Shown one piece after another: positions 1 to 10,713 of a DNA stretch of 64,000 nucleotides. Origin of the DNA: Hypericum androsaemum (Eukaryota > Streptophyta > Magnoliopsida > Malpighiales > Hypericaceae); assembly GCA_963995505.1 (NCBI GenBank), contig OZ023181.1, positions 14,876,221-14,940,220 on the forward strand, in the 5' to 3' direction. The notes beneath the pieces were generated by a model, which was not told the DNA's origin, ran no database searches, and saw only the letters and a list, made by a program, of their open reading frames with translations. A program made the translations under genes and the position numbers. Position 1 is the stretch's first letter. Each line of letters opens with the position of its first letter.

Positions 1-1118
1 GCTAATCACCCTGTAATTTTTACTAAATTTCTAACTTAACCTCTCATAAAATTAAATTTGCACCAACAAAATTTGTACATTTGTAAGAAAAAAAATTTCC
101 TATAAAACAATCAAGGCTTCCCCACAGCTTAATTGTTTGTCTTTGGAACTTCGTTTTAATTGTGCTGTCGGATGAAATTTCTTCCCGTCCCGAAGTTGGA
201 AATTTTCTTTTGATAACAAAATTCGGATTTTTTCCTAGATCATTTTTGCATCGAACCTAGAGTTGGCATCTCCAACTTTTTTATCTTTTGCCGACGTGGC
301 CACCGACGATGTGGCAGCCCGGAGCAAAACGGTGCGGGTTGCTGGATCGCCTGGGGGACGACGAAGAGGAGACGGCGCGGAGGACGTCCTCGGAGGTGGG
401 CTCGTCGCAGTTGGGGACCCTAAATGAATAAAGTCAATTTAGTTATTTGTAACTAATTCTTTTCGGGAGGAGAAAGAACAAACGAAATTTTCATTTCGTG
501 ATTTTATTCAGGGGTATAATAGACTTTTTATATGATTAATTTAGTATATTGAATAATTTAGAGTCTTTTGTGGGTATTTCTATAATATAGGGCCTAAATA
601 TCCATTTTCAATAATACAGGATACCTAAGTATATCTTTAATCTTTTATTTTTTTTGTTAAGTTTATTGTTTACATCATCGGAATATCAGGTACACATATC
701 TTAAGAATCTTAAAATTTATTTGGCAAGACTTCTGATGAAACTCCCAACGAAACCAAAAAAATACCAAAACTGAACGGTTTGATGAGTGTTACAAAACAA
801 AAGGGAATGAGAACGCTTCTCAATGGAGCTGCTACACATGAAGATGGATTTTTTTGGTAGAATCGAGTTGATCCCCTAAACTTTATTCATCCAGATAGAG
901 TAATATTAAGTGTACAATGATATAGACAAAACTCTTTCAGATTATCTAAACACACATTCAAACAGAATTGAAATGGAACCTCTGATGAAATTTGCTCAAA
1001 ATTTTTTAGGGTGAGATTTAAATTATTTCTACAATTTTGGAACTTAGACGGTCACGGGATTCGATCCTCCCACCTCATGTTTAAAGACTGACACCGTATC
1101 CATCATACCATACATGAG
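1..1118. other. AT-rich intergenic sequence, no gene seen
   Basis: I see no coding stretch, paired repeat or RNA gene here. A short stretch around 1050-1110 resembles, on the minus strand, the B box of a tRNA-derived SINE (GGATCGAATCCC), but no complete element could be delimited. Confidence 0.5.
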
Positions 1119-2518
1119 TTGGTAAGAGAGCGTATTTTAGATGTTCAGATCGATGAGTTAAAATCCAACGAAGCGGATGAACATCCGGACTCTGATTGGG
1201 CCTACGGTTGTTTGGAAACTAGGCATTTGGGTCTTGTTCAGGAGTTGGAGGAAGTTTTTTCAAGTATCGTCGCGAATGGAATGCTCGTTCCTGCTAACGA
1301 AAAGCCTGCATTTCCTTCGAATGGTTTGGACAATCTTGTGAGTTTGGTGGAAAGTAGACCTTTTGGTCTAGTTAGGAAGGAAGCGCTTTTCCCTGCTGTC
1401 GTGGAAGTTGGGCACTCGAATGCCAATGTGGCTGCTGCTATTTTGCAACCCCTCGATGAAGATGTAGTTGTGCAGCAGCCCTTGAACGCTACTACTGCAC
1501 AGCTTCTCGTTGTGGTCATGCCTCCTCCTTCCTCAGCTGTGTTGGGCGATGGGGCTCTGCGACACCGAAGTTGATGCAGTTTTGACGTCTGCTGCTGAAG
1601 CGGATGGGTTTGAGTTTCATTCCCCTGTTGCTGTTGAAGATGGGGGGTCGGCCACGTGCTTTGTGGTTGATGAATCTCAGTTACAGGTTGCTATTGCAGA
1701 TGTGCTGGATTTATATTTATTTTTGTAGGTCCCTGTTGCAGTTGTTGACCCTATTGATAAAGAGGAAGAGAGTGTAAAGACTGCTCTAGTGGCTACTGGC
1801 AGAAATGTTGCTTTGGATGTTGTTGTTCCTTCTTCTAAATCCATGGCTACTGTAGCTGTGGACAATACTGCTGCCTTGGAAGTCTCTTTGGCGCTATATG
1901 AGGAAATCTGGTTGAACAAACTAAAACAACAAATTGTGGATGTAATTATGCAACAATTGAAAAAAGAGAAATCTTTGTTGGAGCCACTCTCAGCTGCCAA
2001 AAAAGATTTTGGGATTAATACCCCGAGTTGGTCCAGCACAAGAACGAGGTGGACAACGAACAAGGCGGTGATGCTTGTCAAGATTCTGCCAAAAAAAGTC
2101 AAGATAAAAGCACTGCCCAAACCCCCGGATGACATCAACCTTGCTTCTTTGCTGGCTGGAATCGAGAAGCAATCTAATTTGGATATCTGGCAAGCAAAAT
2201 TGGCAAAGGAAAGGTGGATAATTTCTAAACAGCTAGGTATGACTTGGGAAGCTCAAGCCCCACAAATTCGAGATGGTCTCCGTAGTGTCGATGCACACAA
2301 AGTCCAAACAAGGTTCTTTGACCTTCCTTGACTTTGTGTTGTTTGTGTATGTTTGGTTTTTTTGGTAGTCCTCCTATTGATGATGGCTGCATTTTTGGTG
2401 ATTTCTGATCAATGTGGCATGTTAGGGACCCTGTTGGTAGGTGTTCTTTTGATAAGGATGTTAGATATTGTTTATCAAGTTGATATTGTTTTGATAGATT
2501 TTTATTTCGTATTCTTAG
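1119..2518 (+). pseudogene. LINE ORF1 relic, copy 1 (C-terminal part, 3' tail)
   Basis: Three successive open segments (1119-1574, 1510-1728 and 1789-2331) read as one broken protein that I relate to plant L1-type LINE ORF1. The link is by comparison with the copy at 8.0-10.2 kb. Both have a low-complexity Val/Ala/Ser/Asp-rich middle and then the same C-terminal pattern: a [SC][LM]LAG[IL]E motif, a stretch of Leu/Ala, [MF][TS]WE about 20 residues later, and an I.[DA].[LR] helix just before the stop. In this copy the C terminus is at about 2140-2331. No RRM or DUF4283 segment is visible, so it is truncated at the 5' end. The sequence from 2332 to 2518 looks like the element's 3' untranslated tail and is cut off by the TRIM that follows. 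No endonuclease or reverse transcriptase lies downstream. It is decayed and not expected to be functional. Confidence 0.5.
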
Positions 2519-3271
2519 TGTAATGTCCCGTGATCTGATTGACTGTCTCAACAGACCAACACTGATCTTTTCTAGCGTGTTTTGTCCTCACCCGCACGCA
2601 TCCCGGAAAACTTCCCAGGAAGTCACCTATCTTGATCCTACTCCCGGCCAAACGCGTTTAACCTTGGAGTTCTCTCAAGATGTGTGCCAGAAAAGAAGTT
2701 GCATGTTGTTAGTATGAATAGTCAAATTAAATCACTTAAGCATTTCAGACAGAAAATATCATTTACGGGGTATCACATTCACCCTCCTTAAATACGCGAC
2801 GAACTCGTCGCGCCAGAATCAGACAATCCCAGAATTCCTCATTTTTGGATGCGTTCGATTCCTGAACCACACCGTACTAGCCGAGGTATTGCTCTGATAC
2901 CAAGTGTAACGCCCCGTGATCTGATTGACTGTCTCCACAGACCAACATTGATCTTTTCTAGCATGTTTTGTCCTCGCACGCATCTCGAAAAACTTCTCAG
3001 GAGGTCACTCATCCTAATCCTACTCCTGGCCAAACGCGTTTAACCTTGGAGTTCTCTCAAGATCTTTTCTAGCATGTTTTGTCCTCGCACGTATCTCGAA
3101 AAAACTTCTCAGAAGGTCACTCATCCTAATTCTACTCCCGGTCAAACGCGTTTAACCTTGGAGTTCTCTCAATATGTGTGCCAGAAAAGAAAGTGCACCT
3201 TGTTAGTATGAATAGTCAAATTAAATCACTTAAGCATTTCAGACAGAACATATTATTTATGGGATATCATA
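2519..3271 (-). mobile_element. TRIM (miniature LTR retrotransposon), copy 1
   Basis: Two direct LTR-like repeats enclose an internal region of only about 127 bp. Read on the minus strand, the 5' LTR is 2905-3271, the primer-binding site follows at 2891-2902 (TGGTATCAGAGC, complementary to the initiator Met-tRNA 3' end), the polypurine tract is at about 2778-2789, and the 3' LTR is 2519-2777 (259 bp, TGTGATA...ATTACA). There is no coding capacity, which fits the TRIM class. The 5' LTR is longer because a 111-bp segment is duplicated in tandem within it (2950-3060 and 3061-3170). The same family occurs at 42.8 kb in the opposite orientation. I found no clear target-site duplication. Confidence 0.85.
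2950..3170. repeat. 111-bp tandem duplication inside the TRIM LTR
   Basis: The stretch starting GATCTTTTCTAGCATGTTTT is repeated after 111 bases with a few substitutions. The duplication is absent from the other LTR of this TRIM and from both LTRs of the copy at 42.8 kb, so it arose in this LTR. Confidence 0.85.
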
Positions 3272-4318
3272 CTTTGTGTTGTAACTGTCTGGATGTAATT
3301 AACCTTTGGGATTTTTTTTGAAGAATAATACAAATTTACTTAGAGAGCATATTTTAGGCAATATTTTTGTTGGTCAATGCAAAAGTTGTGGCAAGAGACT
3401 CCTTTATATAATATCGTTAATTTGAGAACTAAAATGCGACTAGTTTTGTGTTTAGTCCAACTATATGATCCGGTTATATTTTGTTCTTTAATTAATTAAT
3501 CGATTTACTACAGAAAACCTGTTATCTTTCGTTGGTGATAAGATCAGGAAATTGTGATGGGTCAATTTCTATGATTGCGAGTGAATTCAAAACAAATTTC
3601 ATGTCCCTCTGAACATGAGCTAAATTACTGCTGCAAAATGATCGTTTGCGTTAACTTTTACCGGAAAGGTGGAGATACGAATGTTAGTGAAATTTTGGTT
3701 TAGTGAAATTTTGGTACTCATAATCGTTTACTCGGGGAGTTTATATTAGGAGTGGTTCTTTTGTATATTAATATTCAAAAGCTCAATCAAAATCTCAAAT
3801 TTCTTACCAATTACAATTGACATCCGAAATTAAATCGAAATAGTGTCACTTAACAGCTGTTATAGGGATTAAAAACACTTGCTATAATAATATATACGAA
3901 AAGGGTAGGATGAAGAGTGATAAGTTTTGTTACCACAAAATTTACTTATTAAAAAAAGCTGTGGGTTCGGCGCATCATACGACAAGTTTTACGGCTATTC
4001 TGCTCTATTCGAGCCAATGAGGCTATTGCGGTTGCTGGTCTTTTTCTTCTTTCAATAAAATTACGTACTTACAAAGTCAAAAAGACGTAGTTATCGACCC
4101 TTGTTTACCTCGTCTTATTATATGAGATATCTAATTTTTCAGGTTTAAACCAAGTAGAGTCCATTATTATAAAACCGGCCTCAATTTGCAAGGTACTAAA
4201 AAAATGTGATCAAACCAATCGAATCGCAACCCAAAATTAAATCAGGATCATTTTTTTTCTAAACCTATATATTGGTTCAACCAAAGGTCAATGACATTGA
4301 TCAATCATTTAACCAATT
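3272..4318. other. AT-rich intergenic sequence, nothing recognised
   Basis: There is no open reading frame with recognisable content, no paired terminal repeats and no RNA gene. Poly-A/T tracts and simple AT-rich sequence dominate. Confidence 0.5.
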
Positions 4319-5372
4319 GGACCATTCAATTTATCTTGTTGGACCAGCCGGTCCAAACAAAAAGTCAAAAACATCTTTGATAGAAATATTTTTTAATTGT
4401 TATTGTTGTTTGTCGGAGGTGGTGTACTGGATTAGGATCTTTAAGTCGAGGCAAGAGTTGGACTCTTTCTCCGTAAGACGAGACTGCCCCATATTCAGTG
4501 CTTACGGGCTGCGGCAATCGTCCCCAAGATACAATGACTAGGCTGCTTCCGAGTTCGTAGCACAACGACCCTCGAAGCTTCAGGCAAACTTTGGATATTC
4601 TGACTTTTCTGTGAGAGAGAGAGAGAGGAAAGAACTATTGTTTACGAATGTTTATGCAATGAGTTTTCCGGATGGCAGTCAGGCTGACATTAAGGCCCCT
4701 TTGCCAACCAGATCGTGCCTCTTCGGTGAGCGTTCTGAATCCCTTCGGCAGGCAACCCTCCGCTCGTGTCCCTTCGGCGGGCATCTGAGCACAGGCACCT
4801 TTCCGCACTTCTTCGTGACCGTTCGGGTGGACAAGCCGTTTTAGACCCGTCCAAAATTTGTCAAAATTAAAGGCTCCTCAGCTCCTCGCAACGATGAGCA
4901 AGTGCCAAGTGCGCCACAAAGCGCTCATTGCGACCTGCGTCCAATGCGCCATGCGTACGCGCGTGCTCGCAACGGTCTGAGTTGGTTTTCTAGGTGGTCA
5001 ACTCATTTCCTAGTCAATAAGGAAAAATTTCTTATAAACAAGAAAATCTTCCTTGTTATTTCCAATGTGATAATGCACTTTCCATTTCTACTTTGGGCTT
5101 TCCACTTGGGCCTTCCACTTTGGGCTTTGAACTTTCATTCAATTTTTTTCAACAGTTATTAGATTAAAAGTGATTAAGAATACTTGTAAATTAAAAATTG
5201 GTAATAAATTAGAGTATAAAATCGGACCATTCAATTCATCATGTTGGACCGGCCGGTCCAAACAAAAAGTCAAAAAATATCTTTTATAGAAATATTTTTT
5301 GATTGTTATTAGATTAAAAGTGATTAAAAATACATGTAAATTATAAATTTGGTAATAAATTATACTATATTA
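4319..5372. repeat. ~149-bp tandem duplication, first unit split by a solo LTR
   Basis: A unit of about 149 bp occurs twice in tandem: it starts GGACCATTCAATT, has GGACC[AG]GCCGGTCC and AACAAAAAGTCAAAAA inside, and ends near GGTAATAAATTA. The second unit is contiguous (5224 to about 5372). The first is split into 4319-4403 and 5155-5223 by the inserted LTR. The two units differ by scattered substitutions, so the duplication is not recent. Confidence 0.8.
4404..5154. mobile_element. Solo LTR with 5-bp target-site duplication
   Basis: This 751-bp segment begins TGTTG and ends CAACA (inverted 5-bp termini of the TG...CA type), and is flanked on both sides by GTTAT (4399-4403 and 5155-5159). The interrupted sequence is known from the neighbouring tandem unit, and removing the segment together with one GTTAT restores it exactly, so the ends are well fixed. 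There is no internal region, primer-binding site or coding sequence, which is what unequal recombination between two LTRs leaves behind. Inside are a (GA)n run near 4612-4625 and repeated CTTCGGCGGGC/CTTCGGCAGGC and GGGC[CT]TTCCACTT motifs. The LTR superfamily cannot be told from this alone. Confidence 0.85.
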
Positions 5373-6101
5373 ATAATTATTTGATATTTTAATAATATAT
5401 ATAATTAATAATATATATTTTTAAAAATCCGATCCAACCGGATAAATTCCAGGGTCATCCTTCAGTTATTTTTTAATACATTGACAATTTGTTTCTAAAT
5501 ATTTTTGGCTGTGACTAAACCAAAATAGACTTTTACGGTTTCACTAGAGTTTTTTTTAAATAATTTTATTTTGAAGCATGTTTAGCATTAAAATTACAAA
5601 AAAAATAAATATCTTTTATTTTTATTTTGAAATTTGTCACAAAAAATCTTAACTTAATCATTTTTAGTCTGCCAAAACTCTTAAAATTTTTGTAAAATTT
5701 TTTTGTCAGTTGGATATGTGCTTATTGATTCAACCAGTTAAACCGATGATTGACCACCGATCTACCATCTTCCGAATTACGGTATAAACTTTCCTCGGCA
5801 CTAGATCGTGGTACGATCGGTGATACCATTTTTTAAGACAATGTTATTAACTATATTTAGGGGTGAGTATCGATCGAGTTTGTAGCTTTGTCCTTGAGAA
5901 TGTTGTCAAAATTTTTTTTGAAAAGAATATAGTATTGTTATTAACCACCAAGATAATAACATGCAAAAACAGAGAGCGACGACTGCACAGGCAGCAATCA
6001 ATCCACTCAAGTCCACTCCAGTTACACATTACACCAAGCAGCGACTAATGCATCCCAATAGTTACAGTTACACCATTGCTCTAGTAGCCAAAAATACATC
6101 C
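5373..6101. other. AT-rich intergenic sequence
   Basis: I see no gene. The sequence is AT-rich with no paired repeats and no convincing coding content. Confidence 0.5.
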
Positions 6102-6326
6102 TTAAGATGGAATTGAGTAGCAACACTCGACCACAACGTCCACTCCGTGACCTTTCTCGAGATATCCAATAGCAGTTTGTTCCTTACCAATTAAACGCAC
6201 TAACAGATCGCGACAAAGATGATAAACCAAATTTGCTTGAGAGCTTTCCCATGCACCAGGCCTACTCACATCTCCGCAAAATGCAAATAATGTTGTCGAA
6301 CTGCCAAAGATAAAACAAAGAAACAC
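6102..6326 (-). other. Possible exon relic, unrecognised
   Basis: A 74-residue open stretch on the minus strand reads with ordinary protein composition, including SRPGAWESSQANLVYHLCRD and then a VDVVVEC segment. It looks more like an exon than a chance frame, but I do not recognise the family and see no neighbouring exons with splice sites. It could be a fragment of a host gene or simply a chance frame. Confidence 0.2.
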
Positions 6327-7446
6327 ACATTGTCGTGTGTCGCAGTTTCAATATAAATCGCCGGTATCACGGTCTGAAACTTAGATTTGCGGTTTAGCGG
6401 TTAGGAAAATTTGGTCGATGCACCAATAAACAACTGGAGGGGTGTTTGGGCCTTTGGCAACCAAGCAAATACAAACATCAGACCATGACATCACGTACGT
6501 AATTACTTATTGACGACATGTTAGGAAAATTGATGTGGTTTTTTCTACTTTTTAGTTTTTAACTGGGCAAAGCAGTGGTAAAAAATTACAGGCGTAAAAG
6601 CAAATATAAATACATTGCAGAGTCTTCTACTCTTTAAAGGAGCTACTTTAAGTGTACATTCGGTGTCACGTTTTTGTAAAAATGGACACCGACAATCAAA
6701 CCGACATCGAAGCACCAAATTGCTTAGGCCTGCGGTTTTTTTTTTTTTTTTTGCGATTTCGATTTGTATGATTTAACGAATTCACAAGTTTGGCCGATTT
6801 AGTGCACACCAGTAACTGAATCCACCCAAATTTCTTTCCTCTCCATATTTATAATCTTCCATCCAAATACACTATCAGGGAATTCAGTGTAGTGCATTTC
6901 AAGCTAACGCGGTTAGCGGAATCCATATCATAAGGATGACCAAAAAATTGCATACCGTGTATGAGATCATTTCCTTATCCTACGGGGTCTAGGTCTAGCT
7001 AGAGTAATAATATTCATAAATTTTTTTTAAATTAGGGTATGAATTTTGATAGAGTCAACACTACAAATATTATGTTCTTGATAAACCCTAAAAATTTATT
7101 TCGCACCTCTTATGAAGATAGCTATGATCACATATTTCTCGACTTAAAATCAATTATTAGTATTTTATATTGGAGATTGATTTAGTGCTAACCATCTTGA
7201 AAATAAACTCGTCAAGTTTCGGTGATCAGTCCCAACTAAATGAACCTTTCAAGATATTTTTTTGGTCGAACCTTTCAATATATTTATGGCACCAACAGAT
7301 TCATGACCATTTGTCCAAGTCTGTTTCCCATATGACTTAATCAACGAAAGGCGCCACGTGATACAATCCAAATCGTACTAATAAATTAATAAGTAATTGG
7401 TATAGAATACAATATCTATCTCAACATAAACTAATGTGAATTATGT
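6327..7446. other. Intergenic sequence, nothing recognised
   Basis: There is no supported gene. A 17-18-base T run lies near 6735-6752. The rest is AT-rich unique-looking sequence. Confidence 0.5.
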
Positions 7447-7760
7447 TTTACTTTGAAATTGATGTGCCTTTTTATTTTTGTCTTTGAAATTGATGTACTT
7501 TTGTATTTTTATTTTTGAAACTGATGTGCCTTTATATTTTTGCCTTTCAAAACTAATGTGTTGTTGATCTTGCCTAAAGTGTTCTTAATCTTGTCTGATG
7601 CGTCGTTGTAATTTACCTAATATGTTCTTCAGGTACAACGACACATCAGACCAGATTAACGACACATCAAACAAAATTAACGACACATGAGATTTTTATC
7701 TTTGAAATTGATGCACCCTTAAATTTTTTGTTTGATGTACCCTTGAAATTTTAGACTCAT
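7447..7760. repeat. Imperfect short repeats with an internal hairpin
   Basis: Between about 7450 and 7560 a motif TTTGAAA[TC]TGATGTGCCTTT recurs about three times with a ~36-40-bp period, and it reappears in weaker form near 7700-7760. In the middle, CTGATGCGTCGTTGTA (about 7597-7612) and TACAACGACACATCAG (about 7632-7647) are near-perfect inverted copies separated by about 20 bases. CGACACATCA is also repeated directly near 7650-7690. No coding sequence or terminal structure identifies the element. Confidence 0.55.
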
Positions 7761-7999
7761 GTGGATTGTTAATGTTTGCCTAATATACTCTTGTAATTGT
7801 CTGATATTACAAGTTTGTCATTAAAGTCCCTTACCCCTCTCCTTGTTCAATTAGTGCTGCCCGATCCCTTTTATATCATTGATTGTCAAAATAGAGGTAA
7901 GTAATTGTATTTTAAAAAAAATTTAAACAAAATGATAAAATTGTTTCAAGTCATGAGTATTGATCCCATTGAATTCGACCTTGAAAATTTGGAATGTAT

Positions 8000-10203
8000 C
8001 TTTACATGAAAATTTGCTAGATTTAAAATAAGGTTTGGATCGTAGCACTAAATTTGAGTTTAGATTCATTCGAGTTTCGCCCCATGAAGATGTTGATTCA
8101 TTAATTCTCTGGGTTAATGGGTCGAGGGTGGAGCAAATGCGAATCTTTCTGTCTCGGGTGAAGTTTGAGCGGGGTAAAGTCAAGGATGCTCCAGTCAGGC
8201 CCACTCAGGCGGCTCCAGCCTTTCCCTCTCCGGCGGCTCAAGCCGCTGGTGGTCTCCCCATCGGGATGAAGTGGGCTAGAAAAGAGGCATCCTACGCTGG
8301 GATTCTGGACAACCCTCCCTCGGATCGGTCATGTCTTCTTGGTCTTTCGTGCATGGCCACCCCGGTCGAGCTTGAGTACTTTCCTCCGGATGATTTACAT
8401 ACATCTTTGCTTGATTAGAGCTTAGTTGTAAGATTGATTGACTCGAGACAGACGAGATTCATCAAGCAAGACCTTCTTAACTTTGGTATGCGTGATTTTA
8501 AAATCTGTGTGCTCGGTGGGGATGAGATCCTCATCTCTTTTGGCTCGGCTGATTCCATGCTGGATTGGAGCAAAAAACTTCAACCATTCTTCAAGAAGTT
8601 AGAGCCTTGGTCTCCGAGCTTCCTCGCCTCCACCAGAAACATTTGGCTTCATATTTAAGGTGTTCCCCTTAAGGTTTGGTCTTCCCCTTTCTTTGAGTGG
8701 TTAGTGGCACCTTTGGGCAATTTTAAATCTATTCACAATGTCTCTTCTAGCCAGCGACAACTGGATGCGGCCTTTGTGTTAGTTTCATCTTCAAACTTGG
8801 AGCGTGTTAGCTATAGGGTCAATCTCAAGATTGGGAGTAAAAAATATGAAGTTAGGTTAGACGAATTATCTTTGTTTGATTCAGAGGAGCCTCCATACTC
8901 TGAAATGGCCACGGGTTTTATGAATGATTTTAGATCGGGTGGTCTTGAGGTGGGTGAGGTTAGTAGTTTCGGGGTTATGAATGCAGGAGTAGTTTATTCT
9001 GGGGCTGTTGTGGCTCCTATTTCTGTTGAAACACCTTCAATTATTTCTGTTGCGGAGGATGTGGTACTGTCTAAAATGGGCAAGGAAGATTCTGCTGTTG
9101 TCGACTTGTTTGTTGCGACTGTAGCTTTACTTGTGCATGTATCTTCTGGCTCGAGAGTTGAAGTTGGCATGGTGAATGAGTCTTGCTTTGCTATTGCAGC
9201 ATTTTGTATTAGTGAGCAACTCCCTGCTGCTGAAGGTCTTTTGCTTGATGACTCTGATTGCCCTCCTTTCGAGTGCTTTATTAAGTTGCATCCCCTCGTT
9301 GCAATTTTTTAGGATGATGGGCTTTTTTTGGTGAATGATGTCTCTGATGCTATTTATCGGGTTGTCGAGCAGCTTTCTGTTGCTGCCCCTTCCTCGGGTG
9401 TTACTGCAAATTTTAGTGTTACTGTCCAACCGCAGACTGATTCTTGTGATGCTGGCCTCCCGCTTGAGGATGTGTTGTCTGCTGCTTTTGACATGGATGA
9501 TTGGCTTACTCAGGTCCTTGATGGCCTGGAATCCTCTGACTTTGTGGATGAAGGGCAATACATCGCTGCTGCTTCATCCGCAGAGCCCTGCCTTTAGCTG
9601 ACATGGTGGTTAAGAAGGTTAGAAAGTGTTGTTTGATTCAGCTGATCCTGATGCACTCAAATTGCCACGCCAGGAAGCTCACGAGCAAAGTCGCTGCTCT
9701 TAAGCAATTACCGATGCAGAATCTGAAGATAAAGTCCCCGGAGAAGTCTTTGCCAGTTCTTGGCCTTTGCTCGATGCTTGCAGGTTTGGAGGAGCCTGAT
9801 GTTGTCCTTCATGAGGCAATCTTGGCTGAGGTATGGCATCTTGCGATTGTCTTTGGCTTCTCTTGGGAGGAGGATGCCTCTTTTATCCTCCAAGCGATTA
9901 GAGATGTGGCATGTGGTTCTGAGCCAAATTGGTCTTACAATCCTCTTTGATTTTAGCTTGTGACATGGTAGTTAGAATAGGTTTGCCATGTGCTTGATGT
10001 TGTTTGGGGCTTTTCTTGACCTTGGCTTATTTGGATATAGCTTATTTTTTGGAGCTTCCATAGTTATGTATTCGAATATCGCATATCATGGTCATTCATT
10101 TGATATATGTTATCCGGTACCTATAGTTCAATACCCTTGGTATCTTTGATGTATCCTTCCGCAGTTGTTTTTAACGTGAATGATACTTTACTTATCAAAA
10201 AAA
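8000..10203 (+). mobile_element. ORF1-only LINE element, copy 2 (RRM + DUF4283-like)
   Basis: Broken frames join into one LINE ORF1-like protein. First, at about 8035-8190, comes the C-terminal half of an RNA-recognition motif (FRFIRV...LNG-like...KFERGK). Next, at about 8430-8880, comes a DUF4283-like segment with the hallmark GVPLKVWS at 8660-8683. A long acidic/Ser-rich stretch and a C-terminal domain follow, ending at 9950. Only about 250 bp of 3' tail follows, ending TTTACTTATCAAAAAAA at 10203, like plant LINE 3' ends. There is no endonuclease, reverse transcriptase or RNase H. RRM-bearing ORF1 proteins are known from plant L1 elements of the BNR type. At least three in-frame stops or shifts (near 8416, 8656 and 9310) make it a pseudogene. 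It is either an internally deleted LINE or a non-autonomous element that carries ORF1 only; the relic at 1.1-2.5 kb supports the second reading. Confidence 0.65.
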
Positions 10204-10368
10204 TAATTATTATTATCCTGCTCATTATCTCCCCTGCGATGACGCATTTGGTACTTCACATTTGCTATTCTTGAACGAAACCAAATTCTGTACTTTTTAG
10301 CTTTTGTACTAACGGCCTCTTTAGACTTCACATTTTGTACGAGGCAAAACGGATAGGCCAAATTTTTC

Positions 10369-10681
10369 GAGACCGGATTGAGTGGGGACTAAAAAAAACT
10401 TGTCCCCAAGTGAGGACTAAATTTTGGGATGTTAGATTCGATCATAAAAGAATGTCTTTAAATTTGATGATCAATAACCTAGCAGGTGATAATGGTTTGC
10501 TTGTGAAGTGATATTGGTTTGCATGTGAAGTGATATTAGTTTGCACGTGTAGCGATATTGGTGTGATATTGGTTGGTTTGCATGTGAAATGATATTGGTT
10601 TGCATGTGTAGTGATATTGGTTTGCATGTGTAGTGATATTGGTTTGCTTTAGTCCGGCTAGTCCCCACCAAATTCACCCCC
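10369..10681 (+). mobile_element. MULE-type MITE with internal ~22-bp array, copy 1
   Basis: The element begins GAGACCGGATTGAGTGGGGA and its other end is the imperfect inverted copy (rc begins GGGGGTGAATTTGGTGGGGA). It is flanked by identical 9-bp sequences AAATTTTTC (10360-10368 and 10682-10690), the TSD length of Mutator-like elements. From about 10488 to 10650 a unit like TGATATTGGTTTGCATGTGTAG is repeated in imperfect tandem. There is no coding sequence. A shorter relative lies at 55.7 kb in inverted orientation with its own 9-bp TSD. Confidence 0.8.
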
Positions 10682-10713
10682 AAATTTTTCTGGCTAACTT
10701 AGTTTTATTAATT

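Noticed and set aside
4660..4850. Possible tRNA or structured RNA in the CTTCGG-rich part of the solo LTR
   Set aside because: CTTCGG repeats suggest stable loops, but no cloverleaf or A/B box pair can be drawn. The repeats belong to the LTR.
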